DNA from: Sphingopyxis sp. OAS728
GTDB lineage: Bacteria; Pseudomonadota; Alphaproteobacteria; Sphingomonadales; Sphingomonadaceae
DNA length: 64,000 bases
Direction of reading: 5' to 3'
Assembly: GCF_014873485.1 (NCBI RefSeq)
Contig: NZ_JADBDT010000001.1
Location: 1,674,001-1,738,000, forward strand
Position numbers and translations under genes: made by a program. The first letter of the stretch is position 1; every line of letters starts with the position of its first letter. This document shows positions 27,641-36,060 of the stretch, piece by piece. The notes below the pieces were generated by a model. It saw only the letters and a list, made by a program, of their open reading frames with translations, was not told where the DNA came from and did no database searches.

Positions 27641-28585
27641 ATGAGCGGACCCGACCTCAACCTGCTGTTCACCCTGGATGCCCTGCTTCAACAAGGCAGC
27701 GTCGCCGGTGCAGGGCGCAAGCTCGGCCTTAGCCCCTCAGCGATGAGCCGGGCTCTCGCGCGCCTCCGGACAGTCACGGGCGATCCGCTGCTCGTCCGGG
27801 CGGGTCGCGGGCTGGTTACCACCCCTCGAGCAGAGGCGATACGCGACGAGGTTCGCCGGCTCGTGGAGGATGCCCGTGCCGTTCTGCGACCCGCGGACGC
27901 GGTCGACCTCTATCGCCTCGACCGAACCTTCGTGCTCAGAACGAGCGACGGCTTTGCGGAAACGATCGGGCCGGCGCTGATCCAGCGTGTTGCCGAGGAG
28001 GCCCCGCACGTCCGCATCCGCTTCATTCGCAAGCTCGACAAGGATAGCGCGGGGCTCCGCGATGGTGATATCGATCTCGAAACCGGCGTCGTAGGAAATT
28101 CGATCGGCCCCGAAGTCCGCGCGCAATCGCTATTTGAAGACCGCTACGTCGGCATCGTGCGCGCGGGTCATCCGCTAGCGAAAGGCCGAATGACCGCGGA
28201 GCGATATGCCGAATGCCGTCACGTGCAGGTCACGCGGGAGGGCTTGGGTCTTGGTGCGATCGACGAGGCGCTCGCGGCGCTCGGTCTTGCCCGCACAATC
28301 GTCACCACCGTCGATGGTTTCGCCGCGGCGCTCGCATTAGCCCGTGGTTCCGATCTCGTTTCGACGGTCCCCGAGCGGCACACGCGTGGTCTCCGCGATA
28401 GTATGGCAACGTTCGCGCTACCCGTCGAGACCGACGCCTTTACCATATCGTTGCTCTGGCACCCCCGCATGGATGGAGACGCCGCGCATCGCTGGCTGCG
28501 CCAGCTTGTACGGCAAGCATGCGACGCCGTGCTTCGGTCCGCTCCAGGAGCTAAACCCAAGCTGGACATGGCGCCGGACGCATGA
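27641..28585 (+). CDS. LysR-family transcriptional regulator
   Basis: 314 residues. ATG at 27641 gives MSGPDLNLLFTLDALLQQGSVAGAGRKLGLSPSAMSRALARLR, the standard LysR winged helix-turn-helix, then a two-lobe effector-binding domain. A longer frame upstream would run through the promoter region and is not used. It is divergent from the cupin/MFS genes, the usual arrangement for a regulator and its target. Confidence 0.9.
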   Translation: MSGPDLNLLFTLDALLQQGSVAGAGRKLGLSPSAMSRALARLRTVTGDPLLVRAGRGLVTTPRAEAIRDEVRRLVEDARAVLRPADAVDLYRLDRTFVLRTSDGFAETIGPALIQRVAEEAPHVRIRFIRKLDKDSAGLRDGDIDLETGVVGNSIGPEVRAQSLFEDRYVGIVRAGHPLAKGRMTAERYAECRHVQVTREGLGLGAIDEALAALGLARTIVTTVDGFAAALALARGSDLVSTVPERHTRGLRDSMATFALPVETDAFTISLLWHPRMDGDAAHRWLRQLVRQACDAVLRSAPGAKPKLDMAPDA

Positions 28586-28817
28586 ATGAAGTGCAAGCAA
28601 TGCATTTTCCGCCACGCCGGAAGACGCGATAGAAAAACTGCATCGCCGGGACCAAGGGCGGCTCGAAGCCAATTCGAACGATGTGGGGATGATTGCGGGC
28701 GGCGGTCATTATCCGGGCGCCGCCAGCGAGGAAGCGTTCGACCGTGGCACGGCCCAAACCCTTTGTACCGCCGCTGATGACGACGGGCTTACCTGCGAAC
28801 TCGGCCTCGATGCTCAT
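28551..28817 (-). pseudogene. Truncated short-chain dehydrogenase/reductase
   Basis: The first ~43 codons from ATG 28817 encode a clean SDR N-terminus with the cofactor motif SGGTKGLGRATVERFLAGGARI. Similarity stops abruptly after AARNHPH (about base 28690) and the frame runs on through unrelated sequence to a stop inside the LysR tail. About 200 residues of the enzyme, including the YxxxK active site, are missing. It overlaps the SnoaL-like gene by ATGA, showing that it was once the second gene of that operon. It is probably a deletion scar of the accessory segment. Confidence 0.75.
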
Positions 28818-29191
28818 GCCGTGATATCCAGCATCGTGATGATGTCGTTATCGAGCGTGAAGTCATAGGTGAAGCGGATCGGACTGCCCTTGAGATCGCC
28901 ATAGGCCGGCCCTTCGACAATGATTTTCCCGCTTTCGCGCTGCACGCCATCCGGTGTGAAGATCGCCTTAACGAGTATCACCTCTTCTTCGAACAGGGTT
29001 CTGATTGCGGCTAGGCCCGCAAACCGATGCCCGTTGTCGAGGATGACCGCATCGGCCGCGAACGGCTTTAGCATGGCCTCGATATCGAGCCGTGCGTTGG
29101 CCTCCACATAGTCAGCGATGGGTTTGGGCAAGGCTGCGACAATCGCTTCGGTGCCGCGCTGACTGGTATCGGACTCGCTCTGGTTCTGCAT
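28814..29191 (-). CDS. SnoaL-like / nuclear transport factor 2-fold protein
   Basis: 125 residues. It has the NTF2-like pattern PIADYVEANARLDIEAMLKPFAADAVILDNGHRFAGLAAIRTLF, common in SnoaL-like cyclases and small binding or isomerase proteins. There is no signal peptide. It overlaps the truncated SDR, so both came from an SDR/SnoaL operon typical of accessory metabolic modules. Its specific reaction cannot be told. Confidence 0.8.
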   Translation of the reverse strand: MQNQSESDTSQRGTEAIVAALPKPIADYVEANARLDIEAMLKPFAADAVILDNGHRFAGLAAIRTLFEEEVILVKAIFTPDGVQRESGKIIVEGPAYGDLKGSPIRFTYDFTLDNDIITMLDITA

Positions 29192-29285
29192 GAGATGTCT
29201 CCTTGGTTTGCCTTGCCTCCATTGTAAGAGCCGTTCACCATCCGGATAAGCAGGCTAATCTCTCAACTGAGACATCGGCATCTGT

Positions 29286-30167
29286 TCAATTTACCATTGC
29301 CGCAAACTTGTTGTGATCCAGAGCATTCCAGATCGCCTTACGTGCAGCGAAGCGGTCCGCCGTTTCGCCATGCCCCGCCGATGGCGGCGTTTCCACGACG
29401 AGCAGTTGCACGGCTTCGGGGCGGCTCTTGTCGAAGTAGGCGGGGTTGAGTTCCATGACTGTGTCGGCCGCCCGGCAATCGCGGACCAACGCGCCCGTCG
29501 TCCTGAGAAGACAGGCAGGGGCGGCGCGTTCGGTCGGATCAAGGTCGGCAAGCCTTGCTTCCAACTGGTGCCGTACGGTCGATCCTTCATATTCGATGGC
29601 GATCTGGCGCCGGAGGTAGCGGCCGGTCGATACCGGAATGAGCAACGGAGCGCGGCCATGCGTGAAGGCGACGGCGTCGCGTATTTCAATGATCCGGCGG
29701 TTTGCGATCTCGGCGTCGCGAACAAGCCACCAATTTCCCTCGCCTTCGCCGGCGCGCATCAGCGCCTCTTGTGGGTCGAGCAGCAGCGACAGGCTGTTGA
29801 GCCGAAAGATTACGCCGGTCGCGGTCATCCGGTGACATTTGCCTCCGCTGAAATTGATCGGGTTCATCACGCCGATTTCGGCGCCGAGCACGCCGTGAAG
29901 CGGCAAGATTTCGATCCATGATTTGAGCCGGTTGCAGAACGGTGCAGGTGGCGCGTTCACCTCCGGCATCGCCTCCAGCATCGCGATCAGCGCATCGGAC
30001 GACCGGCGAAACTGCCGGATCTTGTCACCGGGAAAGCCGGGGACGACGGTCTTGGCGTCGAGCTGCGTCTCGAAACGCCCGCCCGCACCCTTGACGATGA
30101 TCGGAACCTCCTGGGCGACGGCAGCGGTGCCGCACAACGCGGCGGCGAAAAGGGTTAGCAAGCGCAT
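29286..30167 (-). CDS. Exported protein of unknown function
   Basis: 293 residues starting with a clear signal peptide (MRLLTLFAAALCGTAAVAQ). No recognised domain. Cysteines occur in PFCNRL, GGKCHRM, PACLL and VRDCRA, suggesting two disulphides in the periplasm. It is the distal gene of the minus-strand arm of the secreted-protein locus, 39 bases after the CNDCEGG-family gene, and is probably cotranscribed with it and the TonB receptor. It may serve that receptor or modify its substrate. Confidence 0.7.
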   Translation of the reverse strand: MRLLTLFAAALCGTAAVAQEVPIIVKGAGGRFETQLDAKTVVPGFPGDKIRQFRRSSDALIAMLEAMPEVNAPPAPFCNRLKSWIEILPLHGVLGAEIGVMNPINFSGGKCHRMTATGVIFRLNSLSLLLDPQEALMRAGEGEGNWWLVRDAEIANRRIIEIRDAVAFTHGRAPLLIPVSTGRYLRRQIAIEYEGSTVRHQLEARLADLDPTERAAPACLLRTTGALVRDCRAADTVMELNPAYFDKSRPEAVQLLVVETPPSAGHGETADRFAARKAIWNALDHNKFAAMVN

Positions 30168-30206
30168 GGGGTATCCTGTCGTGGGGGCGCCGGGGAAGCG
30201 GCGCGA

Positions 30207-30881
30207 TCAATAGATTTCGTGCCAGTTCTCGACCTCGGACGAGCGGTTCGCGAGACCGAAGCAGATGAGCCCGGGACGGCTGGCCGAAGCCGAGCCTTTC
30301 TCCAGCCGGTATTCGAGGCGGCGGCAGCGGAAGCCATCGACCTGTTCTTCGCGCGCGATTGTCAGCGTGCCCTTGGAGGCCCTGCCCTGCCAGCGATGCA
30401 CATGGCCGACGGACCAGCTGCCGGCACGTTTTGCGCGCTCGCCATATTGGCCGCTAAACTGGTCATAGGGGAATTTGGGCCGACCGTCGAAGTCGATCCC
30501 GCCCTCACAGTCGTTGCAGCTCACTTCGCCGAACTTGTTATAGCTGGCCTTCTGTGCCTCGATCTCGGGCGGGACGCGCAAGGCGTCGATATAGCCTGAC
30601 GACTTTGGCGTCGTGGACGCGGCGCCCGAAGAGGATGTCGGTGGCGTCGCGGCCGTTTCACCGGCGCTTTCAGCCGGAGGGGCGGTCTCTTCGTCTCCCG
30701 ACTTATCCCCGTCCCCCCGAAGACCGGAAGCGATGGTGTCGCGAACGACGGTTTGGGCTTCGGCTTCCGCCTGCTGCGCCGCGCTATCGACGAGGCGTTT
30801 CAGAAACCCCTGAGCTTGCGCCACTTCGGCGATACCCAAAAGCATGGCGGCGGCGGCGACCGTTCGAAATATTTGGCGCAT
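30207..30881 (-). CDS. Exported cysteine-containing protein (CNDCEGG family)
   Basis: 224 residues with signal peptide (MRQIFRTVAAAAMLLGIAEVAQAQ), then a short amphipathic segment (GFLKRLVDSAAQQAE), a Pro/Thr/Ser-rich linker and a globular C-terminal domain. That domain has EVSCNDCEGG, SVGHVHRW, LTIAREEQVDGFRCRRLEYRL and RPGLICFGLAN. The same domain, linker style and leader recur in the interrupted gene at 38752-39354, so this is a two-member family within one locus. The Cys pair CxxC plus two later Cys may bind metal or form disulphides. Function is unknown. Confidence 0.75.
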   Translation of the reverse strand: MRQIFRTVAAAAMLLGIAEVAQAQGFLKRLVDSAAQQAEAEAQTVVRDTIASGLRGDGDKSGDEETAPPAESAGETAATPPTSSSGAASTTPKSSGYIDALRVPPEIEAQKASYNKFGEVSCNDCEGGIDFDGRPKFPYDQFSGQYGERAKRAGSWSVGHVHRWQGRASKGTLTIAREEQVDGFRCRRLEYRLEKGSASASRPGLICFGLANRSSEVENWHEIY

Positions 30882-30909
30882 GATAGGCTCCTATTCGTCG
30901 TGATACCGA

Positions 30910-32832
30910 TCAGCCGAGATCGGTCGTCAGCGTGGCGGTCAACCGGCGCGGCATGTTGTAGAGGTAGATGCCCGACGGTCCGTTCGCCCAACCGAACTTG
31001 TTCCCGACGTTGGCGACCTGGACGCGCAGCGTCGCCGGGGCCTTGCCGAGCTTGAAGCGGTAGCGCCCGCCGACGGAAGCGATAGCGCGAGCCGGGATGA
31101 CGAGCTTGCCATCGGTGCTCGCGACGCGGTCCGACGTGCTTTCGACGACGAGGTCGACCGAGACGGCAGGTGCAAAGGTCGGCCGGTAGTCGAGCACCGC
31201 AGTCGAGAGCCGGCCGAAGCTCGCGAGCGGCTTTTTGCCGAGCTGTCCGCTGTCGACCGCATCACCCGACAGCGTCGCGTCGATCAGCGCGGTGCCGGCG
31301 ATCGCGGTGAGCCCCGGCGCGATCTGCCCCGACAGCGAAAATTCGGCACCGCGATGGCGAACGTCGCCGAGTTGGCGGAACACGCGTGCGGTGTCGATCG
31401 AGTAGAAGGGTTTGGACACTTCGAACACGCCGGCCACGATGCGGATCGTGGGTGTGACCGACCAGCGCAGGCCGGCATCGATCTGGCGCGTGCGGATCGC
31501 GGGCGGCGCTTCGTCGCGGTTCACGGCATGGCCCGGCGCGACCGGGCTTTCCTCCAGCCCTTCGGTATAGCTGCCGTAGAATGCGAGCGAAGGCGACGCA
31601 TAGACGGCGGCGGTCGCGTTGAGCAGCAACGGCGCGTCCTTGGTCGTGATAACAGGCGTATCGGGGCCGAAGACGCGTTTGCGATAATCGGTCTTCTGCA
31701 GACCCACGCTGACCTCGCCGACATCTTTCCAGCGCCCCTCATAGGCTATACCGGCGGTCCATTGGTCGACCGTATCGCGCGTCTGCGCACCGAAGGCGGT
31801 GACCGGCTCGGGGAAGATCACCGGATCCTCGATCACATGGTTTCCGATGAAGATCTCGCGGCCGCCGCCATAGCTGCGCGAACGGTCGCGTCCCTTCAGC
31901 GACAGGTGCAGCGTGTGAAGACGCGGCCCGTCGGCAAAGCGGCGCGACAGGCGAATTTCGCCGCTGGTCGAGGCCGAACGCCGACCGGGTTCGGCGATGA
32001 CCACCTCGTCGGCCGTCCCGTCGGGACGGACGTTGAGGAACAGCTGCGTGTGCGAGCGGTCGAGATCGAGGATCGAGCGGAACGCGCCCGCCTTCAATGT
32101 CCAGTCGCCGCGGTTGATCGTCGTCGTCAGCCCGGTGGCGATCGTCTTGCCGTCATTGGCTGCCCATTTCTGGCCGATCCGCTTCACCCGATCGAGCCGC
32201 GGCGGCAGATAATCGCCGGCGGTCAGGAGCAGCGGCGGCAGTTCCTCGTCGGCGATGCCGATGCGGCTCCAGAAAGGCGTGATCTCGACGCCGTCGACGG
32301 GTTCCCAGCGCGCGATCGCTGCCATGGTGCGGAACTGCGCGCTGCCGCCCGTATGGTTACGGTCGGAGAAGAAGCCATAGCCCGCGCCGAGCGACAGCCG
32401 GTCGGTGACGGGAAGCTGGCCGTCGAGTTCGAGCACTTTCGCGCCAAAGGGTCCGAGCCGTCCGCTGACGCTGAGCAACCGCTTGTCGCCCGGCTTGCGT
32501 AGCTCATATTCGGCGATGCCCGTCGGGGCAGGAAAAGGATAGCCCTGCGCCGACAGGCCGACGCGCATCTGGAGCCCCGCGATCACGCGGTCGGAGAAGG
32601 CCGCCTGCTGGTCGATATAGAGGCCGTCGAGGCGGATATTGCCTGCCTCCGCCGCAGAAAAGCCACGAACATAATTGGGGTTGTAGATGCCGATCTGCTC
32701 ACCGCCGATCGAGGTGCCGAAAGCATCCTCGGCGCTGGTCGTCGCATTGTCGTCGGTGCGCTGGGCCAGCGCGGCGGCGGGCGCGGCGGCCAGCGCCAGC
32801 CCCAAAGCGGTCAGGGTAAAGCGGCGCATCAT
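30910..32832 (-). CDS. TonB-dependent receptor with short plug region
   Basis: 640 residues. A signal peptide (MMRRFTLTALGLALAAAPAAALAQ) precedes a plug (NPNYVRGFSAAEAGNIRLDGLYIDQQA, a siderophore-receptor-like stretch) and a beta-barrel. The plug is shorter than in classic receptors and the last residue is Gly rather than Phe, so barrel insertion signals are unusual. Its start overlaps the stop of the upstream gene. It sits in the middle of the secreted-protein operon and is probably the outer-membrane element of that system. Confidence 0.85.
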   Translation of the reverse strand: MMRRFTLTALGLALAAAPAAALAQRTDDNATTSAEDAFGTSIGGEQIGIYNPNYVRGFSAAEAGNIRLDGLYIDQQAAFSDRVIAGLQMRVGLSAQGYPFPAPTGIAEYELRKPGDKRLLSVSGRLGPFGAKVLELDGQLPVTDRLSLGAGYGFFSDRNHTGGSAQFRTMAAIARWEPVDGVEITPFWSRIGIADEELPPLLLTAGDYLPPRLDRVKRIGQKWAANDGKTIATGLTTTINRGDWTLKAGAFRSILDLDRSHTQLFLNVRPDGTADEVVIAEPGRRSASTSGEIRLSRRFADGPRLHTLHLSLKGRDRSRSYGGGREIFIGNHVIEDPVIFPEPVTAFGAQTRDTVDQWTAGIAYEGRWKDVGEVSVGLQKTDYRKRVFGPDTPVITTKDAPLLLNATAAVYASPSLAFYGSYTEGLEESPVAPGHAVNRDEAPPAIRTRQIDAGLRWSVTPTIRIVAGVFEVSKPFYSIDTARVFRQLGDVRHRGAEFSLSGQIAPGLTAIAGTALIDATLSGDAVDSGQLGKKPLASFGRLSTAVLDYRPTFAPAVSVDLVVESTSDRVASTDGKLVIPARAIASVGGRYRFKLGKAPATLRVQVANVGNKFGWANGPSGIYLYNMPRRLTATLTTDLG

Positions 32833-33683
32833 TTCACCTCCTTCATGCGGCGTTGGACATCTTCCCAGTCGGTCATGAACATCGCGGCGGCGAGCCGCGC
32901 GGCGGGGCGTTCGGGGTTCAGCCGGTCGCCGCGCAATTCGTCATTTTCGTGCGAATGGCTCGACAGATGGACGAGCAGCGGATGCACTCCCGCTGCGCCC
33001 GGCTGGTACCAGCTGCGGTCATGCTGCAATTGCAGCGCCAGCGGCCGCGGTTCCCAGCCATATTCGGAATCTGGATCGTAATCGGGCAGCCGGTCGGCGA
33101 CATAGAGCCCGTACGCCGCGCCCGTTCGCACCTGAAAGCTGGCCCGCTGCACGCCTTCCGCCTGCACCTGCCGGCGCGCCATCATGTCATAGGGGTTGAG
33201 GAAGACGCTGAGCACCGCGCCCTCCTCCGACGGGGTCAGGTAGCGGCCGTCGCGCGGGACCGTGTCGGGCTTGCCCTCGATCACGCTCTTGGCGCGGAGC
33301 GTGAAGGTCGCGCCGACCAACCGCACTCCGTCGAGCGTCGGCACGACCGAGATGTTGATGTCGGCATGCAGGCTGGTGCCGCGCACGTCGCGCAGCGACG
33401 GCTGCCGCATCACCGCGTCGAAGGCGACCATTGCGCGGCGGCGGAGCAGGTCGACCTCGGCGATCGGGATCGACGTGAGGTTCCGCGGCTGGTGCACATG
33501 GACATCGGGCGCCTTGGAAGCCCAGCCAGGCAGTCCGACGCCAGGATCCGGCGCTGCATTTGTCCAGCGCGCCATCAATTTCTTGGGCGCACGGCTGTCG
33601 CCGGTTGTCGCGAGCGCGGCCGGGATCGCCGGCGCCGCGGCAAAAAGGCCAAGCAGGGCAAGCCGCAAGAGGGACAATTTCAT
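32829..33683 (-). CDS. Exported protein of unknown function
   Basis: 284 residues. ATG at 33683 (MKLSLLRLALLGLFAAAPAIPAALA) gives a signal peptide; the frame continues further upstream without support. The mature protein is soluble, with His-rich patches (APDVHVHQPRN, HPLLVHLSSHSHENDEL) that could bind metal. No known domain recognised. It overlaps the TonB receptor start, so coupled translation and a shared pathway are likely. Confidence 0.72.
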   Translation of the reverse strand: MKLSLLRLALLGLFAAAPAIPAALATTGDSRAPKKLMARWTNAAPDPGVGLPGWASKAPDVHVHQPRNLTSIPIAEVDLLRRRAMVAFDAVMRQPSLRDVRGTSLHADINISVVPTLDGVRLVGATFTLRAKSVIEGKPDTVPRDGRYLTPSEEGAVLSVFLNPYDMMARRQVQAEGVQRASFQVRTGAAYGLYVADRLPDYDPDSEYGWEPRPLALQLQHDRSWYQPGAAGVHPLLVHLSSHSHENDELRGDRLNPERPAARLAAAMFMTDWEDVQRRMKEVK

Positions 33684-33718
33684 CGTTCGGACTTTCGGAA
33701 AGAGAGGGGTTTTCGCGA

Positions 33719-34864
33719 TCAGCCCGGCAGGCCGAGCGCACCGCCAAGGCCGCGCAGCAGCCCGCGCTTCTTTTTCGGCTTCTCGTCGGATACGGACGTG
33801 TCGTCGTCGCTGCCCGCCATCATCGACGCGAGATCGACACCCAGCAGGCTCATATGCGTCGCCCTTGTGCGCAGCTTGACCGACCATCCGGCGGGCACGT
33901 CGCGCGGCGAACCATAATTTCCCTCGGGCCCATAAGCGGTCATCATCAGCATCGCGGATTCGGCCGCTTTGGCGACCGCGGTCGGAACGATGCATTCGGT
34001 TGCGGTAGGGGCAAGCAGCACGCGCTGTTGGACGAGGCGCGCGATATCGCCCTGTTCGAGATAGTCGGGGAGCGCCATTGCCGGCATCCGCACCGCGCTC
34101 GACGTCCACATGAAGACGGTGCCGTCCTCCTTGGCGCCGGTGACCGACAGCATGTAGCCGCGCGCGTTGGCGAGCACGGGCCAGTGGACCTTGACCGCCC
34201 CCGACGCGAGCGCGGCGTTTCGGGGAGCGAGGGCTGCGAGGAAATCATTTCCCGCGCCGACCGCAAAGCGCATCTCGGGCGAATAATTGCCCTGCACGAC
34301 ATGGTCGCCGACCAACGAGCCATTTCGCGGAACGCGCGTTCCATTGCGGCTGTTCGGCCATTCGCCATAGGTCGCGTGGCTGGCCGTCGACGGCGGCGTC
34401 ATCGCGCGGACATCGGGCATGGCGCCAAAGGGCGACGCCGCACCGGGCTTCATCGTCGCGAGGTCGATCACCACCGGCTGACCCGCTGGAGCACTTTCCC
34501 CGCAGCCCCAATAAAGCTCGATCCGTCCCTTGGGCTTCGCGGCCGGGCCGGGCCGAAAATCGGCCCGCCCATCGGCCTTGGGCGTCACGACCGTGGAAGT
34601 CAGCAGCGGCAGGCGATCGCCGGCGCGCAAGGCTTGCGGCGGCAGATGGTCGGCGCTCGGAGCCGGATTACGGCGCACCGAACCGAGTTGGAGCATCAGA
34701 TTCTTTTCGACACCACCCGGTTGGCCGGTTGCCATTCCCGATACGGTCTCGGCAGAGAGCCAATAGACGGCGTCGATCTTGGGCTTGGGCGCTTGCTGCG
34801 CCGTGGCAACGGTTGCGGCGAAGGCGAGCGCGGCGAGCGCGCTCCCGGTCAGGATCATCTTCAT
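33719..34864 (-). CDS. Exported protein of unknown function with basic C-terminal tail
   Basis: 381 residues with signal peptide (MKMILTGSALAALAFAATVATAQ). The middle contains RIELYWGCGESAPAGQP and a repeated beta-rich module (GAVKVHWPVLANARGYMLSVTG). The extreme C-terminus is basic and glycine-rich (PKKKRGLLRGLGGALGLPG), which may contact a membrane. It resembles no characterised family that can be named. It follows the aspartyl protease gene by 19 bases and precedes the other exported proteins of the operon. Confidence 0.7.
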   Translation of the reverse strand: MKMILTGSALAALAFAATVATAQQAPKPKIDAVYWLSAETVSGMATGQPGGVEKNLMLQLGSVRRNPAPSADHLPPQALRAGDRLPLLTSTVVTPKADGRADFRPGPAAKPKGRIELYWGCGESAPAGQPVVIDLATMKPGAASPFGAMPDVRAMTPPSTASHATYGEWPNSRNGTRVPRNGSLVGDHVVQGNYSPEMRFAVGAGNDFLAALAPRNAALASGAVKVHWPVLANARGYMLSVTGAKEDGTVFMWTSSAVRMPAMALPDYLEQGDIARLVQQRVLLAPTATECIVPTAVAKAAESAMLMMTAYGPEGNYGSPRDVPAGWSVKLRTRATHMSLLGVDLASMMAGSDDDTSVSDEKPKKKRGLLRGLGGALGLPG

Positions 34865-34883
34865 GGGCGATATTCGCTTTCGA

Positions 34884-35855
34884 TCAGGATTTGGGGGAGG
34901 CCGACGGTGCGGCCGGGGGCGAGACGTGAAGACGCAGACCCGGATGATCGATGACGAAGCGCCGGTCGGCGAACATGTCGATCCCCAGGATCACCGCGGG
35001 TTGCTCCAGCGTGAAGCCAAGGACCTTGAAGATCGAAAGGTCAGCGATACGGACCTTCTTGCCCTCGACCTTCGCCTCGCCGATCGTCAGCGCGGCGATC
35101 GGCGCTTCGACGCTGGACATCGCATGGTTGGTCGCGCCCTTAATGTCAGTCGCCTTGACGACGCCGGGGCTGTCGGGGCTGATCCCGATCGCCTTGGCCG
35201 CCGCCCAGTTAATGATCGTGCCGCGCGCACCGGTGTCGAGGATCGCGGGAACCTCCACGCCGTTGAGGCTGATCTTGAGACGCGGCGCACGCATGTCGTC
35301 GAGCGTGAACGGCACCGCCGCCGGCAGGCCGTCGAGCGTCGCCGCCACGACCTTCGGCGTCATCCGCCAGCGGCGGCCGGGGATGTCGAGCTCGATCGCA
35401 TAATCGGCAATGATGTCGGCGCCCAAGATACCGTCGACCCCCAGATGATCGGTCGGCCCCGGGGGCAGCAGCATCAGTTCGGGCGAACGAAAGACGTGAC
35501 CCGCGACCTCCACCTGGCTGACGATGGTCGTTTCGACATCGCTCCGGCCCGCCGCGCCGTCGAGCGGATCGTCCGACAGCTTGGCAACAAGGCCGGGCAT
35601 TTCGGCGCGCAGCTTCGGCATGATCGTTGTCGTGCTTGCCGCGGTATCGATGACGAAGCGTCTGGGCGCGCCGCCGTCGATGCTGACGAGGACAACGGGA
35701 TGCCCCGAAGGAAGGATTTCGAGCGGCTGCGCGGCAACCGCCGCCGGTGCGGCAACAGCAAGGGCCGGTTCAGCAGCGACCGAGCGCGCCTCGGCGAGAA
35801 TGAGCGCGCCGAGCAGCCCGAAGGCGGCGAGGCCCGTGCGATAACGATAGGTCAT
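34884..35855 (-). CDS. Exported retropepsin-like aspartyl protease with two active-site motifs
   Basis: 323 residues. A leader with a hydrophobic core (AAFGLLGALILA) is followed by two aspartyl-protease lobes. The first motif is FVIDTAAST (Asp70; Ala replaces the usual Gly) and the second is AILDTGARGT (Asp207), so the chain could fold as a pseudo-dimeric protease in the periplasm. It is the first gene of the minus arm and divergent from the LytS-type kinase. A 22-bp motif shared with the other arm lies 120 bases upstream. It may process one of the exported partners. Confidence 0.8.
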   Translation of the reverse strand: MTYRYRTGLAAFGLLGALILAEARSVAAEPALAVAAPAAVAAQPLEILPSGHPVVLVSIDGGAPRRFVIDTAASTTTIMPKLRAEMPGLVAKLSDDPLDGAAGRSDVETTIVSQVEVAGHVFRSPELMLLPPGPTDHLGVDGILGADIIADYAIELDIPGRRWRMTPKVVAATLDGLPAAVPFTLDDMRAPRLKISLNGVEVPAILDTGARGTIINWAAAKAIGISPDSPGVVKATDIKGATNHAMSSVEAPIAALTIGEAKVEGKKVRIADLSIFKVLGFTLEQPAVILGIDMFADRRFVIDHPGLRLHVSPPAAPSASPKS

Positions 35856-35974
35856 GGCGTGTCTCCTTTGCGGCGTGGTGCCGCGAATGGAGACCGGCTA
35901 TCGGCCAGGATCGTCGCCTTCCATCGGCCTGCGACCAAGCCGGATCGGGTGTCGCCGGGCGCGGTACGGCGCGA

Positions 35975-35996
35975 CGAAAGCGGACGCTGATGCGAC
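35975..35996 (-). promoter_or_regulatory. Shared 22-bp motif upstream of the aspartyl protease operon
   Basis: Read toward the protease gene, the motif is GTCGCATC-N4-TCCGCTTTCG. A second copy with 18 of 22 identical bases lies at 37941-37962, read toward the 10-residue-repeat gene. Both are on the strand of the gene they precede and about 120-145 bases before its start. It may be the binding site of the LytTR regulator encoded between them. Confidence 0.5.
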
Positions 35997-36060
35997 GAGC
36001 GAGGACGTCAGCCGCGCCCACTTCCCTTATGCTGAGCGCAAACTACACATTGGAACCGCC

